Numbered from the stretch's first letter, positions 49,405 to 59,086 are shown. The stretch: DNA of 64,000 nucleotides from Nocardioides mesophilus (GCF_014395785.1 NZ_CP060713.1:586501-650500); one strand, 5' to 3'. Program-made: numbers and translations. The notes: generated by a model not told the origin, from the sequence alone.

Positions 49405-50163
49405 ATGCCGGAGCAGCCTCCCATCCGCTGGAACCGATCGGTGCTGATCCCCGCCGCCGTCCTGCTACCCCTGCTGATCTGCGCGATGCTCTCGCTCTGG
49501 CGGCACAGCCTGACCACAGCAACCGACGTGCTGCTCCTCGTGGCGGTCGTCGTCGCCGCCTCGGCGACCGGTGACCGGGCGATCGGCATCGTCGCGGCGT
49601 TGTCGAGCGCCGCCGGATTCGACTTCTTCCTCACCGAGCCGCAGTTCCGGTTCGAGATCACCGATGCGGACGACATCGAGGCGACGGTCCTGCTGCTCGT
49701 CATCGGCACGCTGGTCACCGAGGTGGCCCTCTGGGGGCACCGTCAGCAGGCGCGCGCCAGCCGCCGTGCCGGCTACCTCGACGGTGTCCTGGGGACCGCC
49801 GAGCTCGTGCTTGGCCCGCACGACTCGGTGGAGCAGCTGGCCGCCGGCGTGGCCGCCCAGATCAGGGACGTGCTCGGCGTCTCACGATGCCGGTTCGTCC
49901 GTGGATCCGGCTACGACCGGAGGATGGCCCTCCTCGACCACGACGGCGTCGTGACCCGGAACGGCCGCCGACTCGACGTCGAGCGGGACGGCCTGCCCAC
50001 CGACGAGGAGACCGCTCTCCTGCTTCGTCGGGCGGACGAGTTCGTCGGCTGCTTCGTCCTCACGTCTGCCGCCGACATCGCGCGTCCGACGCTCGAGCAG
50101 CGGCGGGTCGCCGTGCTGCTCGCGGACCAAGTGGCCACGCTGCTCGACCGTCAGAGCGGCTGA
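49405..50163 (+). CDS. DUF4118 (KdpD-like) membrane protein, no kinase domain
   Basis: A 252-residue protein. Three to four N-terminal helices (e.g. VLIPAAVLLPLLICAMLSLW and TDVLLLVAVVVAASATGD) form a DUF4118 region as in the sensor kinase KdpD, with the typical GFDFFLTEPQFRFEI after helix 3. A GAF-like cytoplasmic domain follows (GTAELVLGPHDSVEQLAAGV, to the end). There is no HisKA/HATPase. Placed directly after an APC permease, it may sense K+ or turgor for it. ATG at 49405 is preferred; a TTG at 49369 would extend it. Confidence 0.75.
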   Translation: MPEQPPIRWNRSVLIPAAVLLPLLICAMLSLWRHSLTTATDVLLLVAVVVAASATGDRAIGIVAALSSAAGFDFFLTEPQFRFEITDADDIEATVLLLVIGTLVTEVALWGHRQQARASRRAGYLDGVLGTAELVLGPHDSVEQLAAGVAAQIRDVLGVSRCRFVRGSGYDRRMALLDHDGVVTRNGRRLDVERDGLPTDEETALLLRRADEFVGCFVLTSAADIARPTLEQRRVAVLLADQVATLLDRQSG

Positions 50164-50171
50164 ACGAGCTC

Positions 50172-50399
50172 CTACCGACGACGTCGTGTCAGCTCGGCGC
50201 GCGCGCCCCGCTCCAGCTGCCAGAGGCCCGCTACGGCAAGCACCACCGCGACGAAGGGGGCTGCGGCGTCGTCGCCGGCAACCGAGCCGAGCGCGTAGGC
50301 GACGAGGAGCAACGCCAGGCCGGTCAGGATCGCGTTCCATCCCGGGCTCAGCACGCCTCGTGACAGCAGAGTAGAGGCCACGTCGCGCCGAATCGCCAT
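50172..50399 (-). CDS. Small two-helix membrane protein
   Basis: A 75-residue hypothetical protein with two hydrophobic segments (NAILTGLALLLVAYALGSV and FVAVVLAVAGLWQL) and a basic C-terminus (RGARAELTRRRR). No family was recognised. ATG at 50399 is preferred, though a GTG at 50405 is possible. It converges on the DUF4118 gene and is divergent from the collagen-like gene. Being small and of ordinary composition, its reality is uncertain. Confidence 0.45.
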   Translation of the reverse strand: MAIRRDVASTLLSRGVLSPGWNAILTGLALLLVAYALGSVAGDDAAAPFVAVVLAVAGLWQLERGARAELTRRRR

Positions 50400-50562
50400 G
50401 GGCACACGTTAGCGTTGGCCCGCGAAGCGGACATCGAACGATTCGGATGAATAGTTCATTGCGCTGACAGCGGGCCACCCGGGTACGAGACTGAACCGGC
50501 CGTTTCGCCTCTGCGCCGGCGCCACTCGCCTGCATCTGGGCCCTCTCGAAAAGGCTGTGTCT

Positions 50563-51306
50563 GTGCCTCGTGCCAGCTCTACGACCCGTTCCGTCCGATC
50601 TCACCTCACGTTCGCGAACCTGGGCGTCACTGCCGGGCTGGTGGTCCTGATCGGATCTGGCACCGCAAGCGCAGCGGTGCAACACGCTGTCAACAGCTTC
50701 GACATCGTCGACAACAGCGTCCGCAGCATCGACGTCAAGGACGGCACCTTGAAGTCCGCCGACATCAAGGACGGCCATGTGAAGTCTGCCGACATCCAGG
50801 ACGGCAGCCTCACCGCCGCCGACTTGGCCGACGGCGTGATCACCGGTGGCGCCCAGGGCGAGACCGGCCCTGCAGGCGCCCCCGGTCCGGCCGGCGAGAC
50901 CGGCCCCGACGGCGCCGTGGGTCCCGTGGGCCCTGCCGGTGTGCCGGGTGCGCAAGGTGATGTGGGGCCCGCCGGGCCTATCGGTCCGTCGGGCCCGCAA
51001 GGCGATCCGGGCCCGGCCGGGATCAGCGATAAGCAGGTGGTGTGGAGCGGTTGGCAGCGGATCGGTCCGCCTTCGGCGGGGTTGTCGTGGATGGCGGCGG
51101 TGGATTGCCCGGCCGACATGTCCCCGCTGTCCGGCGGCTTCCAGACCAAGAACATGTTCGACGGTCCGGATGGGTACTACTCGCCTCCCATCGTCCGTAC
51201 AGCCCTTGTCACCGGCACCGGCTACTTCATGCACTTCGCTGCACTCCCGAACTACTACCAAGGTTTCGAAGCGAACCTGCAGGTTGTCTGCGCCAAGGTC
51301 AGCTGA
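50563..51306 (+). CDS. Secreted collagen-like protein with DIKDG repeats
   Basis: A 247-residue exported protein. A signal peptide ends about residue 37 ([16 protein letters not shown]). Then come four to five decapeptide-like repeats of the type V-K-S-A-D-I-K-D-G (residues about 55-95), followed by roughly 18 Gly-X-Y triplets (about 98-152, [19 protein letters not shown] and similar). A C-terminal globular domain contains [15 protein letters not shown] and LQVVCAKVS, with a likely disulfide. GTG at 50563 is 8 bases after AAAAGG; a GTG at 50557 is also possible. It probably forms a trimeric surface filament. An IS481 lies immediately downstream. Confidence 0.85.
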   Translation: MPRASSTTRSVRSHLTFANLGVTAGLVVLIGSGTASAAVQHAVNSFDIVDNSVRSIDVKDGTLKSADIKDGHVKSADIQDGSLTAADLADGVITGGAQGETGPAGAPGPAGETGPDGAVGPVGPAGVPGAQGDVGPAGPIGPSGPQGDPGPAGISDKQVVWSGWQRIGPPSAGLSWMAAVDCPADMSPLSGGFQTKNMFDGPDGYYSPPIVRTALVTGTGYFMHFAALPNYYQGFEANLQVVCAKVS

Positions 51307-51328
51307 GACTGCCGACAACCACGCAGGC

Positions 51329-52368
51329 CTACGGAGCCCCCCTGCGCCGTACCCGGACGACGGTGTTCGAGGTGTGATGCCCAGCCAGGTTGTCCAACCT
51401 GGTGATGGGTGAGCGCTTGCCGATGGCCGAGTGGGGCCGGTGGTGGTTGTACTCGTGGATCCATGCTGGCAGAGCCGCGAGCCTGGCTGACTCGGAGCTG
51501 TAGAACTTCTTGAACGCCCAACCCTCGGCCAGGGTCCGGTGGAACTGTTCGATCTTCCCGTTGATCTGCGGACGGTAGGGCCGAGTCTTCTCGGGGGTGA
51601 CCCCCAAGTCGGTGCAGGTATCGCGCCACAGGTGGGACTTGTAGCAGCTGCCGTTGTCGCTGAGGACGCGTTGGACGGTGACGCCGCGTTCGGCGAACCA
51701 GGCCACGGCGTTGCGCAGTACGTCGGTCGCGGTCTCCTTGGTCTCGTCGCCACGGCTTCGACGTAGGCGACCCGGGAGTGGTCGTCGATGACGGTATGCA
51801 AGTAGCAAGTCCCGGTCAGCGGGTGCCTCCACTGGTTGCGTGGCAGGTCAGGCGTGGCGACCTTGTTGCGGTGGCCCTGCTGCCGGCCGACGTAGCGCCA
51901 CCCTCCGCCGTCGGGGATCCTGCCGATCTTCTTGACGTCGACGTGGATCAGGTCGCCGGGCTGTTCGTGCTCGTAGCGGCGGATCGGCTCACCGGTGGCC
52001 CGGTCAATGTGGGAGAGCCGGTTGATCCTGCAGCGGACCAGGACCGCGTGCACGGTCGAGGACGCCATGTTGAGCCGGTCGCCGATCTCGACCGGCCCCA
52101 GACGCTGCTTCCAGCGCAGGTGCACGATCTTGCGGACCACCGGGGTGGGCGTTCGGTTGGGTTGGTGGTGCGGACGCGATGAGCGGTCGATCATCCCGGC
52201 CGGGCCCTCCTCGCGGTACCGGGCCGCCCACTTCGCCGCGGTCTTCCACGACACGTCGTAGCGCTCGGCAGCCCGGGCCGGCGACCAGCCGTGATCCACG
52301 ACCAGACGCGCCAGCCGGAGTCGGGCGCGAGGGGTCAGCGCAGCGTTGGAATGGGTAGCGTGGGACAC
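51329..52368 (-). mobile_element. IS481-family transposase, frameshifted
   Basis: A DDE transposase of about 346 residues. The N-terminal HTH is in LTPRARLRLARLVVDHGWSP, then RSSRPHHQPNRTPTPVV. The catalytic core contains TVIDDHSRVAYVEA, VLSDNGSCYKSHLWRD and RPYRPQINGKIEQFHRTLAE. At about 51750-51756 the frame shifts by one base, after VAYVEA; an added G in a GG run would join it to GDETKETATDVL. GTG at 52368 follows AAGGAGG. The ends could not be set: I found no convincing terminal inverted repeats. The stop is only 23 bases from the collagen-like gene. Confidence 0.8.
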
Positions 52369-52811
52369 GAAGGCCTCCTTGGTGTCGGAGCGGTTTCTAG
52401 ACAGCTCCCCTCCACACCGGGAGGCCTTCACCCATCCACGACCTCAGACCGTGTCTCGCAGGATCTCGACCAACGTGCCTGGTCATCACATCTAGGAGCG
52501 CTCGTCGTATGCGCCGGTCCCTCAGCCGCTCGAGCCGGAGCAGAGGTTGTGGTGCCCGGGACGTGGGCGGCGGCTACCTCCTGAGGGCGTCCGGCGTGGG
52601 GTCGCCTGAGTCCGAGCAGCGGCAGAACAGATGACCAGCGAGGTCGAGGTGATGGGTCGCCTGGAGACAAGAGCTGCGCGGCGTGCGGCTGCTCGGCCCG
52701 CGGGGAACCAGCAAACTGCTCCGCCGGCCCGGGCCCCTGACCGACCCCACCGGCGCTCCCTCCACCGACACCTCACAACCGCACTCCCCCGCGCCTAACC
52801 ACGCGCGTGGA
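52369..52811. other. Intergenic stretch between IS481 and IS256, no gene seen
   Basis: This 443-base stretch holds no open frame I can support. It contains the IS481 leader, with inverted copies of GAAGGCCTCC at 52369 and 52419-52429, then unrecognised GC-rich DNA. It ends with the 8-bp target duplication of the IS256 at 52804-52811. It may be IS debris. Confidence 0.6.
52804..52811 (+). repeat. Left 8-bp target-site duplication of IS256
   Basis: CGCGTGGA directly abuts the left terminal repeat of the IS256 copy. The same 8 bases follow the right end at 54236-54243. An 8-bp duplication is the expected IS256-family product. Confidence 0.85.
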
Positions 52812-54235
52812 GGTCAAGTCCCAGGTAGTGGTGTAGCGCTGCGTTCCTTCTGTCGGGTCAGGCGGTGAGTGCGGGCAGTTGATCAGCTCCGATCTCGGTG
52901 TCGTTGTCGGGGACGATGGTGACGCGGCAGCGGGCGAGGACTTCGAGTCCGAGGTAGCGGCGTCCTTCGGCCCATTCGTCGGTCTGCTCGGCCAGGACGG
53001 CGCCGACGAGCCGGACGATGGCTTCGCGGGTGGGGAAGATGCCGACGGCGTCGGTGCGGCGGCGGATCTCGCGGTTGAGTCGTTCGGCGGGGTTGTTGGA
53101 CCAGATCTGGGTCCAGACGTCTTTGGGGAACTCGGTGAAGGCCAGGATGTCGGCGCGGGCGGTGTCGAGGTGGTTGTGGACCTCGGGCAGTTTGCCGTCG
53201 ACGTAGTCGAGCAGCCGGTCGAACTGGGCGTGCACCGCGGGTCGGTCGGGCTGGTCGTAGACGCTGTGCAGCATCGCCTTGACCGCTGGCCACATGCTCT
53301 TCGGTGTCACGCTCATGAGGTTCGCTGAGTAGTGGGGCCGGCAGCGTTGCCAGGCGGCGCCGGGCAGGTTCGCCGCGACGGCGTCGACGAGCCCGGCGTG
53401 GGCGTCGCTGGTGACCAGGCGGACCCCGGCCAGGCCGCGGGCGACCAGGTCGGCGAAGAACTCGTTCCATGCTGCACCGGTCTCGCTGGTCGCGACCCGC
53501 ATGCCGAGGACCTCGCGGTGCCCGTCGCCGTTGACCCCGGTCGCCAAGAGCACCACGGCGTTGATCACGCGTCCGCCTTCGCGGACCTTCATCGTCAGCG
53601 CGTCGGCAGCGACGAACGTGAACGGTCCGGCGGTGTCGAGGGGCCGGTGGCGGAACTGCTCGACGTGCTCGTCGAGCTCGGCGGCCATCCGCGAGACCTG
53701 CGACTTCGACAGCGAGTCGATGCCGAGGGTCTTGACCAGCTTGTCCATCCGCCGGGTGGACACGCCGGCGAGGTAGCAGTCCGCGACCACGGTGATCAGC
53801 GCGGCCTCGGCACGCTTGCGGCGCTCGAGCAGCCACTCGGGAAAGTAGGTGCCCCTGCGCAGCTTCGGCACCGCGACCTCGATCGTGCCGACCCGGGTGT
53901 CCAGGTCCCGATGCCTATAGCCGTTGCGCTGCGCGACCCGACCCGGAGAGGGACGCCCGTACTCGGCCCCGACCACGGCATCGGCGTCCGCGGACAGCAG
54001 GGCGTTGATGATCGTCTGCAACAACCCGCGCATCAGATCCGGACTCGCCTCGGCAAGGGCTTCGCCGAGCAGGCGCGCAGGGTCGACAATGTGTGGTGCG
54101 GTCATCGTGATGACTCCATTCGAGAGTGCTGTGAGAGGTTCACTCGAAGGATCACGCGGTGGCCGCGTCTTCGTCTGCCGTACACGCCGGTGACGATCCT
54201 GGCGACCGCGCTACACCACTATCGGGGACTCAACT
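52812..54235 (-). mobile_element. Intact IS256-family insertion sequence (1424 bp)
   Basis: The element is bounded by 28-bp imperfect terminal inverted repeats, 52812-52839 and 54208-54235, identical over the inner 15 bases (TAGTGGTGTAGCGC) and 23 of 28 overall. An 8-bp duplication CGCGTGGA flanks both ends. It carries one complete transposase gene with no frameshift. It is inserted beside an IS110-family remnant. Intact ends suggest a recent insertion. Confidence 0.92.
52858..54105 (-). CDS. IS256-family (mutator) transposase
   Basis: A 415-residue DDE transposase with the mutator-type signature. The catalytic core spans [14 protein letters not shown] (D), [17 protein letters not shown] (D) and a glutamate in the C-terminal helical part ([28 protein letters not shown], with E after N-P-A). 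The N-terminal region [21 protein letters not shown] is typical. ATG at 54105. It is the only gene of the 1424-bp element, whose ends and target duplication are intact, so it is probably active or was until recently. Confidence 0.95.
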   Translation of the reverse strand: MTAPHIVDPARLLGEALAEASPDLMRGLLQTIINALLSADADAVVGAEYGRPSPGRVAQRNGYRHRDLDTRVGTIEVAVPKLRRGTYFPEWLLERRKRAEAALITVVADCYLAGVSTRRMDKLVKTLGIDSLSKSQVSRMAAELDEHVEQFRHRPLDTAGPFTFVAADALTMKVREGGRVINAVVLLATGVNGDGHREVLGMRVATSETGAAWNEFFADLVARGLAGVRLVTSDAHAGLVDAVAANLPGAAWQRCRPHYSANLMSVTPKSMWPAVKAMLHSVYDQPDRPAVHAQFDRLLDYVDGKLPEVHNHLDTARADILAFTEFPKDVWTQIWSNNPAERLNREIRRRTDAVGIFPTREAIVRLVGAVLAEQTDEWAEGRRYLGLEVLARCRVTIVPDNDTEIGADQLPALTA

Positions 54236-54243
54236 CGCGTGGA
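54236..54243 (+). repeat. Right 8-bp target-site duplication of IS256
   Basis: The second copy of CGCGTGGA, directly after the right terminal repeat. Removing one copy and the element rejoins the pre-insertion sequence 5'-CCACGCGCGTGGATCTGC. Confidence 0.85.
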
Positions 54244-54339
54244 TCTGCGGCGCGCCAGCCGAAGGTGCTCCGAGCTGCCATGGCCACCTCACCCCTGGAC
54301 ACGCAGTTGTCACCAACCTCGCGTGGCGGCAGTCCACGG

Positions 54340-54752
54340 GACCGGTTCGCCTCGTGGAACGGCACCGCACCACTCGACGCCTCGTCCGGGGACCAGAACG
54401 CCATCGGCTCTCGCGCGCCGGGAACCGTCGGATCAACCGGACGCAGCACATCATGGCCGTGGTCCAGCTGCGCAACGCCACCGAGGGCCGCGCCTCCTTC
54501 GACGCGAAGAGAGCCGCCGGAAAGACCTCTATGGAGTCGATGCGCGCGTTGAAGCGGCGGCTATCGAACGTCGTCTACGCACGCATGGTCGAGGACCAGA
54601 AACGACGCGAAGCGGCGGGCCCGGGAGGGCACTCGGGGACGACTCTGCAATCCAGCGTGACCGATCTGACCCCGGACATCGGCTCTTCGGACAAGCCACT
54701 TCCCGGACCCGCCACCAGCCAGCCTAAACCGGCCCTCCCGGCGGTGTCTTGA
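54340..54752 (+). pseudogene. IS110-family transposase C-terminal remnant, frameshifted
   Basis: The last ~137 codons of an IS110-type (DEDD) transposase. DRFASWNGTAPLDASSGDQ is in one frame; a one-base slip near 54400 moves to the frame with RHRLSRAGNRRINRTQHIM and RNATEGRASFDAKRAAG. It runs to a natural-looking C-terminus (ALPAVS, stop 54750-54752). The N-terminal two-thirds is missing and was not found to the left of the IS256. No terminal structures seen. It is dead DNA and the backdrop for the IS256 insertion nearby. Confidence 0.8.
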
Positions 54753-54812
54753 CGCAAAGGGGTGCCATGACAGTGCGTTCAGTGCCGGCCTGGTCGGCTG
54801 CTACTTTCGCGC

Positions 54813-55466
54813 TCACGAGCCGGCGGACCCGACGTGGCCGTCGCGCCGCCAGCTCAGCGCCGCCATGCACGCCACGAGAGCCAGGAAGCCGAGCGCCGCG
54901 ACCAGCTCGAGCGGCGTCCTGCCGAGCACGAGGGACACCGCCTGGATCGCGCACGCCAGCGCGACCAGCGCTGAGAACACCCGTAACCACGTGATCTCCA
55001 CCGCCAGAAGCACCACAGCGCCGAGCACCGCGATTGTCAGGAACAGGAGGACGTCGACGAGGTCCGACGCCGTCGCCAGCGCCGACACGGTGTCTGCGCC
55101 GCCGGAGTCGGCCGCCACGCACAACGCCAGGGGCGGTACGGCGGCGAGCGCCGCGGCACCTGCTACCGAAGACCCACTCACGAAGACCCAGGGGCGTCGC
55201 CCCACCCAGGGCTGACGCTGCAACCCCCGGGCGAAGGCGATGAGGACGGCCGCTGCGGCGAGGCCCATCAGCTGAGCGATCACGATTACGGTGCGGTGGT
55301 CGGTGTAGAAGTCTCGGACGAACGACACGCGGTCGTCACCGCCGGGAACGGTGACCATGCCCGCGCTCACCAGGAGCAACACGCAGAAAGCCGCCCCCCA
55401 CCATGCCGTGGCACGTCCCGAAACGACCTGCGGGTCCAGCGATTGCGTGCGTGTGCTGTCGGTCAT
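54813..55466 (-). CDS. Six-helix membrane protein of unknown function
   Basis: A 217-residue integral membrane protein with about six hydrophobic helices, for example WWGAAFCVLLLVSAGMVTV, VIVIAQLMGLAAAAVLIAFA, AALAAVPPLALCV and LVDVLLFLTIAVLGAVVLLA. No family was recognised; helix pattern resembles DUF4386-like proteins of actinobacteria, but this is a guess. ATG at 55466 follows a GGGGAAGC purine stretch. It stands alone between the IS110 remnant and a gene-poor stretch. Confidence 0.6.
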   Translation of the reverse strand: MTDSTRTQSLDPQVVSGRATAWWGAAFCVLLLVSAGMVTVPGGDDRVSFVRDFYTDHRTVIVIAQLMGLAAAAVLIAFARGLQRQPWVGRRPWVFVSGSSVAGAAALAAVPPLALCVAADSGGADTVSALATASDLVDVLLFLTIAVLGAVVLLAVEITWLRVFSALVALACAIQAVSLVLGRTPLELVAALGFLALVACMAALSWRRDGHVGSAGS

Positions 55467-56158
55467 GCTCTGCTTCCCCGTCGAGTAGTGGCCGGAGTCT
55501 ACCGAGCCGCCCTGGGCGAAGATCAGTGAAGAAGGTCCCGTACAGGAGCCGTTCGAGCGGATCACGGCGCGATCGGTGCGTGAGTGTGGGTTTGCTCGGT
55601 CAGGTGGTGCAGCGCGATGACCTCGCGCCTCGCGTTGCCCTTCTTGCCGCTGCCGGTCAGGCGGAGGGGTGGCCACGGGAGGCGATGCGTCGGAGGCTGA
55701 CGTAGGAACCATCGGTCTCGCGGATCACCTCGATGCCCAGGGTGAGGCATTTGCGGCGCACGACGAGCCGCCGCCCGCCACCAAGCTCAGGTCGGGCGTG
55801 GGGAGGGCGCTGACCGGCAGCCCACACAACGTCGCGCTGGCGGTCCTCGACCTGGCACGCGATTCCGTGAGGTGAACCATGCTGTCGCCAACGACTCGCG
55901 CTCGGACGAGCCGGTACCCGAGTTCCTGGTCGGTCGTCATGACTCACTGTGACCCTGTAGGTGACCAATCCCCGGCTCTGATGTTCAGGAGGGCCCTGCT
56001 CGTCATCTCGCACGGTGCCTACCCCTCGGAGGGATGCACGCTAGCGATCCGACAGCGGCAGATCCGGACGATGATGCCGGCAATGGCCGGCAGTGGTCTG
56101 AACCGTTCGAGGCGCGACGGGCGAGCAGTGAGGACCGGGCCAGCGAGCCAGTGATACG
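55467..56158. other. Gene-poor 690-base stretch
   Basis: No confident gene. The best candidate is a 71-codon frame at 55725-55940 on the minus strand (listed separately). The remainder has only short GC-driven frames. No tRNA, terminator or repeat was recognised. Confidence 0.5.
55725..55940 (-). CDS. Possible small cysteine-containing protein
   Basis: A weak candidate of 71 residues starting at ATG 55940: MTTDQELGYRLVRARVVGDS, then a TLCG motif. In the neighbouring frame the sequence continues as RRKCLTLGIEVIRETDGSYV, down to 55657. Joining the two at about 55770 would give a small C...C protein such as occurs in many actinobacteria, so another one-base slip is possible. Without homology evidence its reality remains open. 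Confidence 0.25.
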   Translation of the reverse strand: MTTDQELGYRLVRARVVGDSMVHLTESRARSRTASATLCGLPVSALPTPDLSLVAGGGSSCAANASPWASR

Positions 56159-57127
56159 TCACGGCACGATGACGATGCGGCCCTTCGTGTCGCCCTTCTC
56201 GAAGGCTGCGACGGCCGCGGCGCCGTCGGCCAGCGGGAAGGTTCGCCCGAGGACAGGGGCCACCTTCTCGGCGGCGACTAGCTCGTTCATCCGCAGCAGC
56301 TCGCCGCTGTTCTCCTTGACCACGAACGCGCCAAGCTGCTGCGGCACGAAGTGCGTCAGGACCCCGGCCCACAGCTGACGTTGGGTGCCGCCGATCCAAC
56401 GGTCGCCCTCACCGCCGAGGATGACGAGCGTGCCGGACCGGGTAAGTGCGCGGCGCAGCCGGGCCACCGAGGTCCGACCACCAATGTCGAGGACGAGGTC
56501 GAAACGGCGGGAGCCGTCGGCGAGGTCCTGCGTCCGGTAGTCGATGACGTCGTCGGCGCCGAGCGAGCGCACCAGGCCGGCGTGCTCGCCGCTGCACACG
56601 CCCGTCACGGTGGCCCCGTACGCGACCGCGAGCTGGACCGCGATCGTGCCGACGGCGCCGGACGCGCCGACGACGAGGACCCGCTGTCCTGGCTGGACCC
56701 GGCCGTGGTCGCGCAGCGCCTGCATGGCGACGAACGTCGGGTAGGGCAGCACGGCGGCTTGCTCGAACGACAGCTGCGGGGGCTTCGGGGCGATCTTGCC
56801 GGTCGCTGCCACCGCGTACTCGGCGAAGGTCCCGCGAGTGGCGCCGTACACCTCGTCACCCGGCTGGTACTCACGGACGCCGGGCCCGACGGCCTGGACC
56901 ACGCCGGCGAAGTTGGTTCCCGGTACCGCGACGCTCGGGGCTCGGAACCCGAAGCCGAGAATCCGCATGAGGTAGGGCTCGCCGGCCATGAAGTGCCACG
57001 CGCCGCGGTCCATCCCGGCCGCGACGATGCGGACCAAAACCTGGCCCTCGCCCGCGCGGGGGCGTTCGATGTCGCGGAACTTCAGCACGTCCGCGGTGCC
57101 GTACCGGTCCTGGGTGAGGGCTTTCAT
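56159..57127 (-). CDS. NAD(P)-dependent medium-chain dehydrogenase/quinone reductase-like
   Basis: A 322-residue MDR-family oxidoreductase without the catalytic zinc cysteine ligands, so of the quinone-oxidoreductase/enoyl-reductase type. The GroES-like N-terminal domain (MKALTQDRYGTADVLKFRD, VPGTNFAGVVQAVGPG) precedes a Rossmann domain with VLVVGASGAVGTIAVQLA. ATG at 57127 follows AGGAGG. An alpha/beta hydrolase gene on the same strand ends 79 bases upstream and may be co-transcribed. The substrate is unknown. Confidence 0.9.
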   Translation of the reverse strand: MKALTQDRYGTADVLKFRDIERPRAGEGQVLVRIVAAGMDRGAWHFMAGEPYLMRILGFGFRAPSVAVPGTNFAGVVQAVGPGVREYQPGDEVYGATRGTFAEYAVAATGKIAPKPPQLSFEQAAVLPYPTFVAMQALRDHGRVQPGQRVLVVGASGAVGTIAVQLAVAYGATVTGVCSGEHAGLVRSLGADDVIDYRTQDLADGSRRFDLVLDIGGRTSVARLRRALTRSGTLVILGGEGDRWIGGTQRQLWAGVLTHFVPQQLGAFVVKENSGELLRMNELVAAEKVAPVLGRTFPLADGAAAVAAFEKGDTKGRIVIVP

Positions 57128-57205
57128 GGTGACCTCCTGGACAGTTTGATGACCTGCCGGGTCCTGTGGCCCCGGCACGATCGAGCTGGTCGTCCGCGTC
57201 CGGTC

Positions 57206-58609
57206 TCAACGGCTGGCCTTCAGCGGCTGGTGGTTGCGGACCGCGGTGACGACGTCGAGGACGGCCTGGCTGCTCTGGGCGGCGTACTGCTCCTCCTGGA
57301 GCAGACCTTGGTGGGTGGAACCGGCCACGACGCGCCAGACGCTGTTGGTCGACAAGGTGGCGCTCTGCTTCTGGTCGGCCATCCAGGACCCGGGGTGCTC
57401 GCCGGCGGTGAGGACGTACAGCGGCTTGGCGACGAAGTCGTGCAGTGACGCGGCCTCGGCGGCCGTGGCCGCGCCGCGCATGTACTCGTCGGCGACGCTG
57501 CGCACGGTGTTCGCCCGCACTGTGTCGTAGGAGAGCTGGTCCTCGTTGTCGGCCGGGAGTCCGCTGACGCCGACGAGGGCGCCGTACAGACGGGCGATGC
57601 CGACCGGGACGGTAAGGGACGCCAGGGTCGCGGCGCGGCCGATCGTGTCGGAGGAGGTGCTTCCCGGCGCGGGGACGACGGACTTGGCCGGCTGAGAGGA
57701 CGCGGTGGAGTCGAGCAGGACCAGGCCGGCCACCTCGTCCGGGTAGTGCGCGGCGAAAATCCGCACGTACAGGCCGCCGAACGAGTGCCCGGCGAGCACG
57801 TACGGCCCGGGCACGCCGGCCCGGTGCAGCAGCGTGTGGAGATCGGTGGCGATCTGGGCACCGTCCTGGGCGGTGGCGGCCGGTTCGCTGCCGCCACGGC
57901 CGGCGCGGTCGTAGACGCACGTCCGGGTCTGGCCGGCGACGGCCGGAGCTATCCAGCCCATGTCGGCCGAGGTGCCGCCAGCGCCCGGTTCCAGGATGAC
58001 GGTCGGGGCCCCGGACCCGGTGCACTCCAGCCGCAACTGGTGGCCGTCGACGGTCACCAGGCGCCCGGAGGTCAGGAACGGGTTGGTCTCGCCCGCTGCG
58101 ATGACTGTCTGCCAGCCGCCGCCGACGGCGCACAGGGCGAGGATGGTGAACACGGCGTACAGCTGAACCCGTCCGCCGCGGCTGGGCAAGTCGCGGTGCA
58201 CCTGAATCACCATCCACACCACGATGGCGGCGAGCGCCGGTGGCCAGATCCAGCTCAGCGCCTCACGGGTCGAGCCGAACACCCAGAGCAGGAGCCCGCC
58301 GGCACCCATGAACATCGCGGGGACCGCGGCCCAGCGTTGCGGCTGGTCGGTGAAGTTCTCGGAAAGCAGCAGCAGGGACACCCAGCCGATCGCGAACCCA
58401 CACAGGACCGCGCCGGTGATAGCGGTCTCGGTGACCGGCGTGAACGGCGCGAAGACCAGGAGCAGGGCCGCGAGGACCCCGGTCGCGAGGGAGGCGGCCA
58501 CGATCCAGCCGAGACGCCCTCGACGGGTGTGGCGGCCGTCGGATACGGCGGCCGGAGGGGTCGGTGTCGCGTTGGCCGGCAAGGACGACTGGCGCGAGAA
58601 GAGAGCCAT
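57206..58609 (-). CDS. Alpha/beta hydrolase with N-terminal membrane domain
   Basis: A 467-residue protein. The first ~160 residues have about four hydrophobic helices (e.g. GWIVAASLATGVLAALLLVF and ITGAVLCGFAIGWVSLLLL). The rest is an extracytoplasmic alpha/beta hydrolase with nucleophile motif LAGHSFGGLYVRIF, an oxyanion region EPGAGGTSADMGW and the histidine in AGSTHQGLL. ATG at 58609; a GTG at 58654 would extend it. The substrate is unknown. It precedes the dehydrogenase gene and has a 477-base upstream region. Confidence 0.85.
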   Translation of the reverse strand: MALFSRQSSLPANATPTPPAAVSDGRHTRRGRLGWIVAASLATGVLAALLLVFAPFTPVTETAITGAVLCGFAIGWVSLLLLSENFTDQPQRWAAVPAMFMGAGGLLLWVFGSTREALSWIWPPALAAIVVWMVIQVHRDLPSRGGRVQLYAVFTILALCAVGGGWQTVIAAGETNPFLTSGRLVTVDGHQLRLECTGSGAPTVILEPGAGGTSADMGWIAPAVAGQTRTCVYDRAGRGGSEPAATAQDGAQIATDLHTLLHRAGVPGPYVLAGHSFGGLYVRIFAAHYPDEVAGLVLLDSTASSQPAKSVVPAPGSTSSDTIGRAATLASLTVPVGIARLYGALVGVSGLPADNEDQLSYDTVRANTVRSVADEYMRGAATAAEAASLHDFVAKPLYVLTAGEHPGSWMADQKQSATLSTNSVWRVVAGSTHQGLLQEEQYAAQSSQAVLDVVTAVRNHQPLKASR

Positions 58610-59086
58610 GGCGTGCTTCTTTGCACTTGGGGTGGCGGCGAGCGCCGCCTCCAACTCCGACCCCCGCCTCGGGCATGTCCACAGACCAAGTCCCGCTGAT
58701 GACCTCCAGTAGGGACTATCGGACCATCGTCGGCAGGGTTCGGTGACGCCACCTCACCCCTGGGGGGTGAGAACCCGGCGGAGTCGCCCAGTCTCAACCG
58801 CGCTGTCATCGGCAGATCCGGAAGCTGGGGACTGCTTCAGCCCGGCCCACACCAGCAGTGAGCCGTGGTCGCGACGATCGGATGACACCCGCCAGGGCCG
58901 CCGCCGCGGAGCCTAGGCGGGCGGCCCGGCAACACTTCGCGTGCCTGTTGAACTAGGGGCCCGGCCCACTGGCCCGTGGCCGCAGGGCACGGATCCGGCA
59001 TACTGAGCCCGGGTCGGAACGCACGGAGCTAAAGAATCACACGGATGTTTTCCCGATGTTTAGTCCGATGTAAGTTCCTACCCCCC
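58610..59086. other. 477-base region upstream of the hydrolase, up to tRNA-Arg
   Basis: No gene seen. It should hold the hydrolase promoter. At 58712-58725 lies GGGACTATCGGACC, an imperfect match to the DevR/DosR box core, and near 58752-58770 a CTCACCCC/GGGGGTGAG palindrome. Neither is proven functional. Confidence 0.45.

Noticed and set aside
51307-52440. Terminal inverted repeats for the IS481 copy
   Set aside because: No pair of ends with convincing matches or a target duplication could be found by eye, so no boundaries are given.
54159-54330. N-terminal part of an IS110 transposase left of the recognised remnant
   Set aside because: Translations of this stretch in all plus frames do not resemble the family; it overlaps the IS256 right end.
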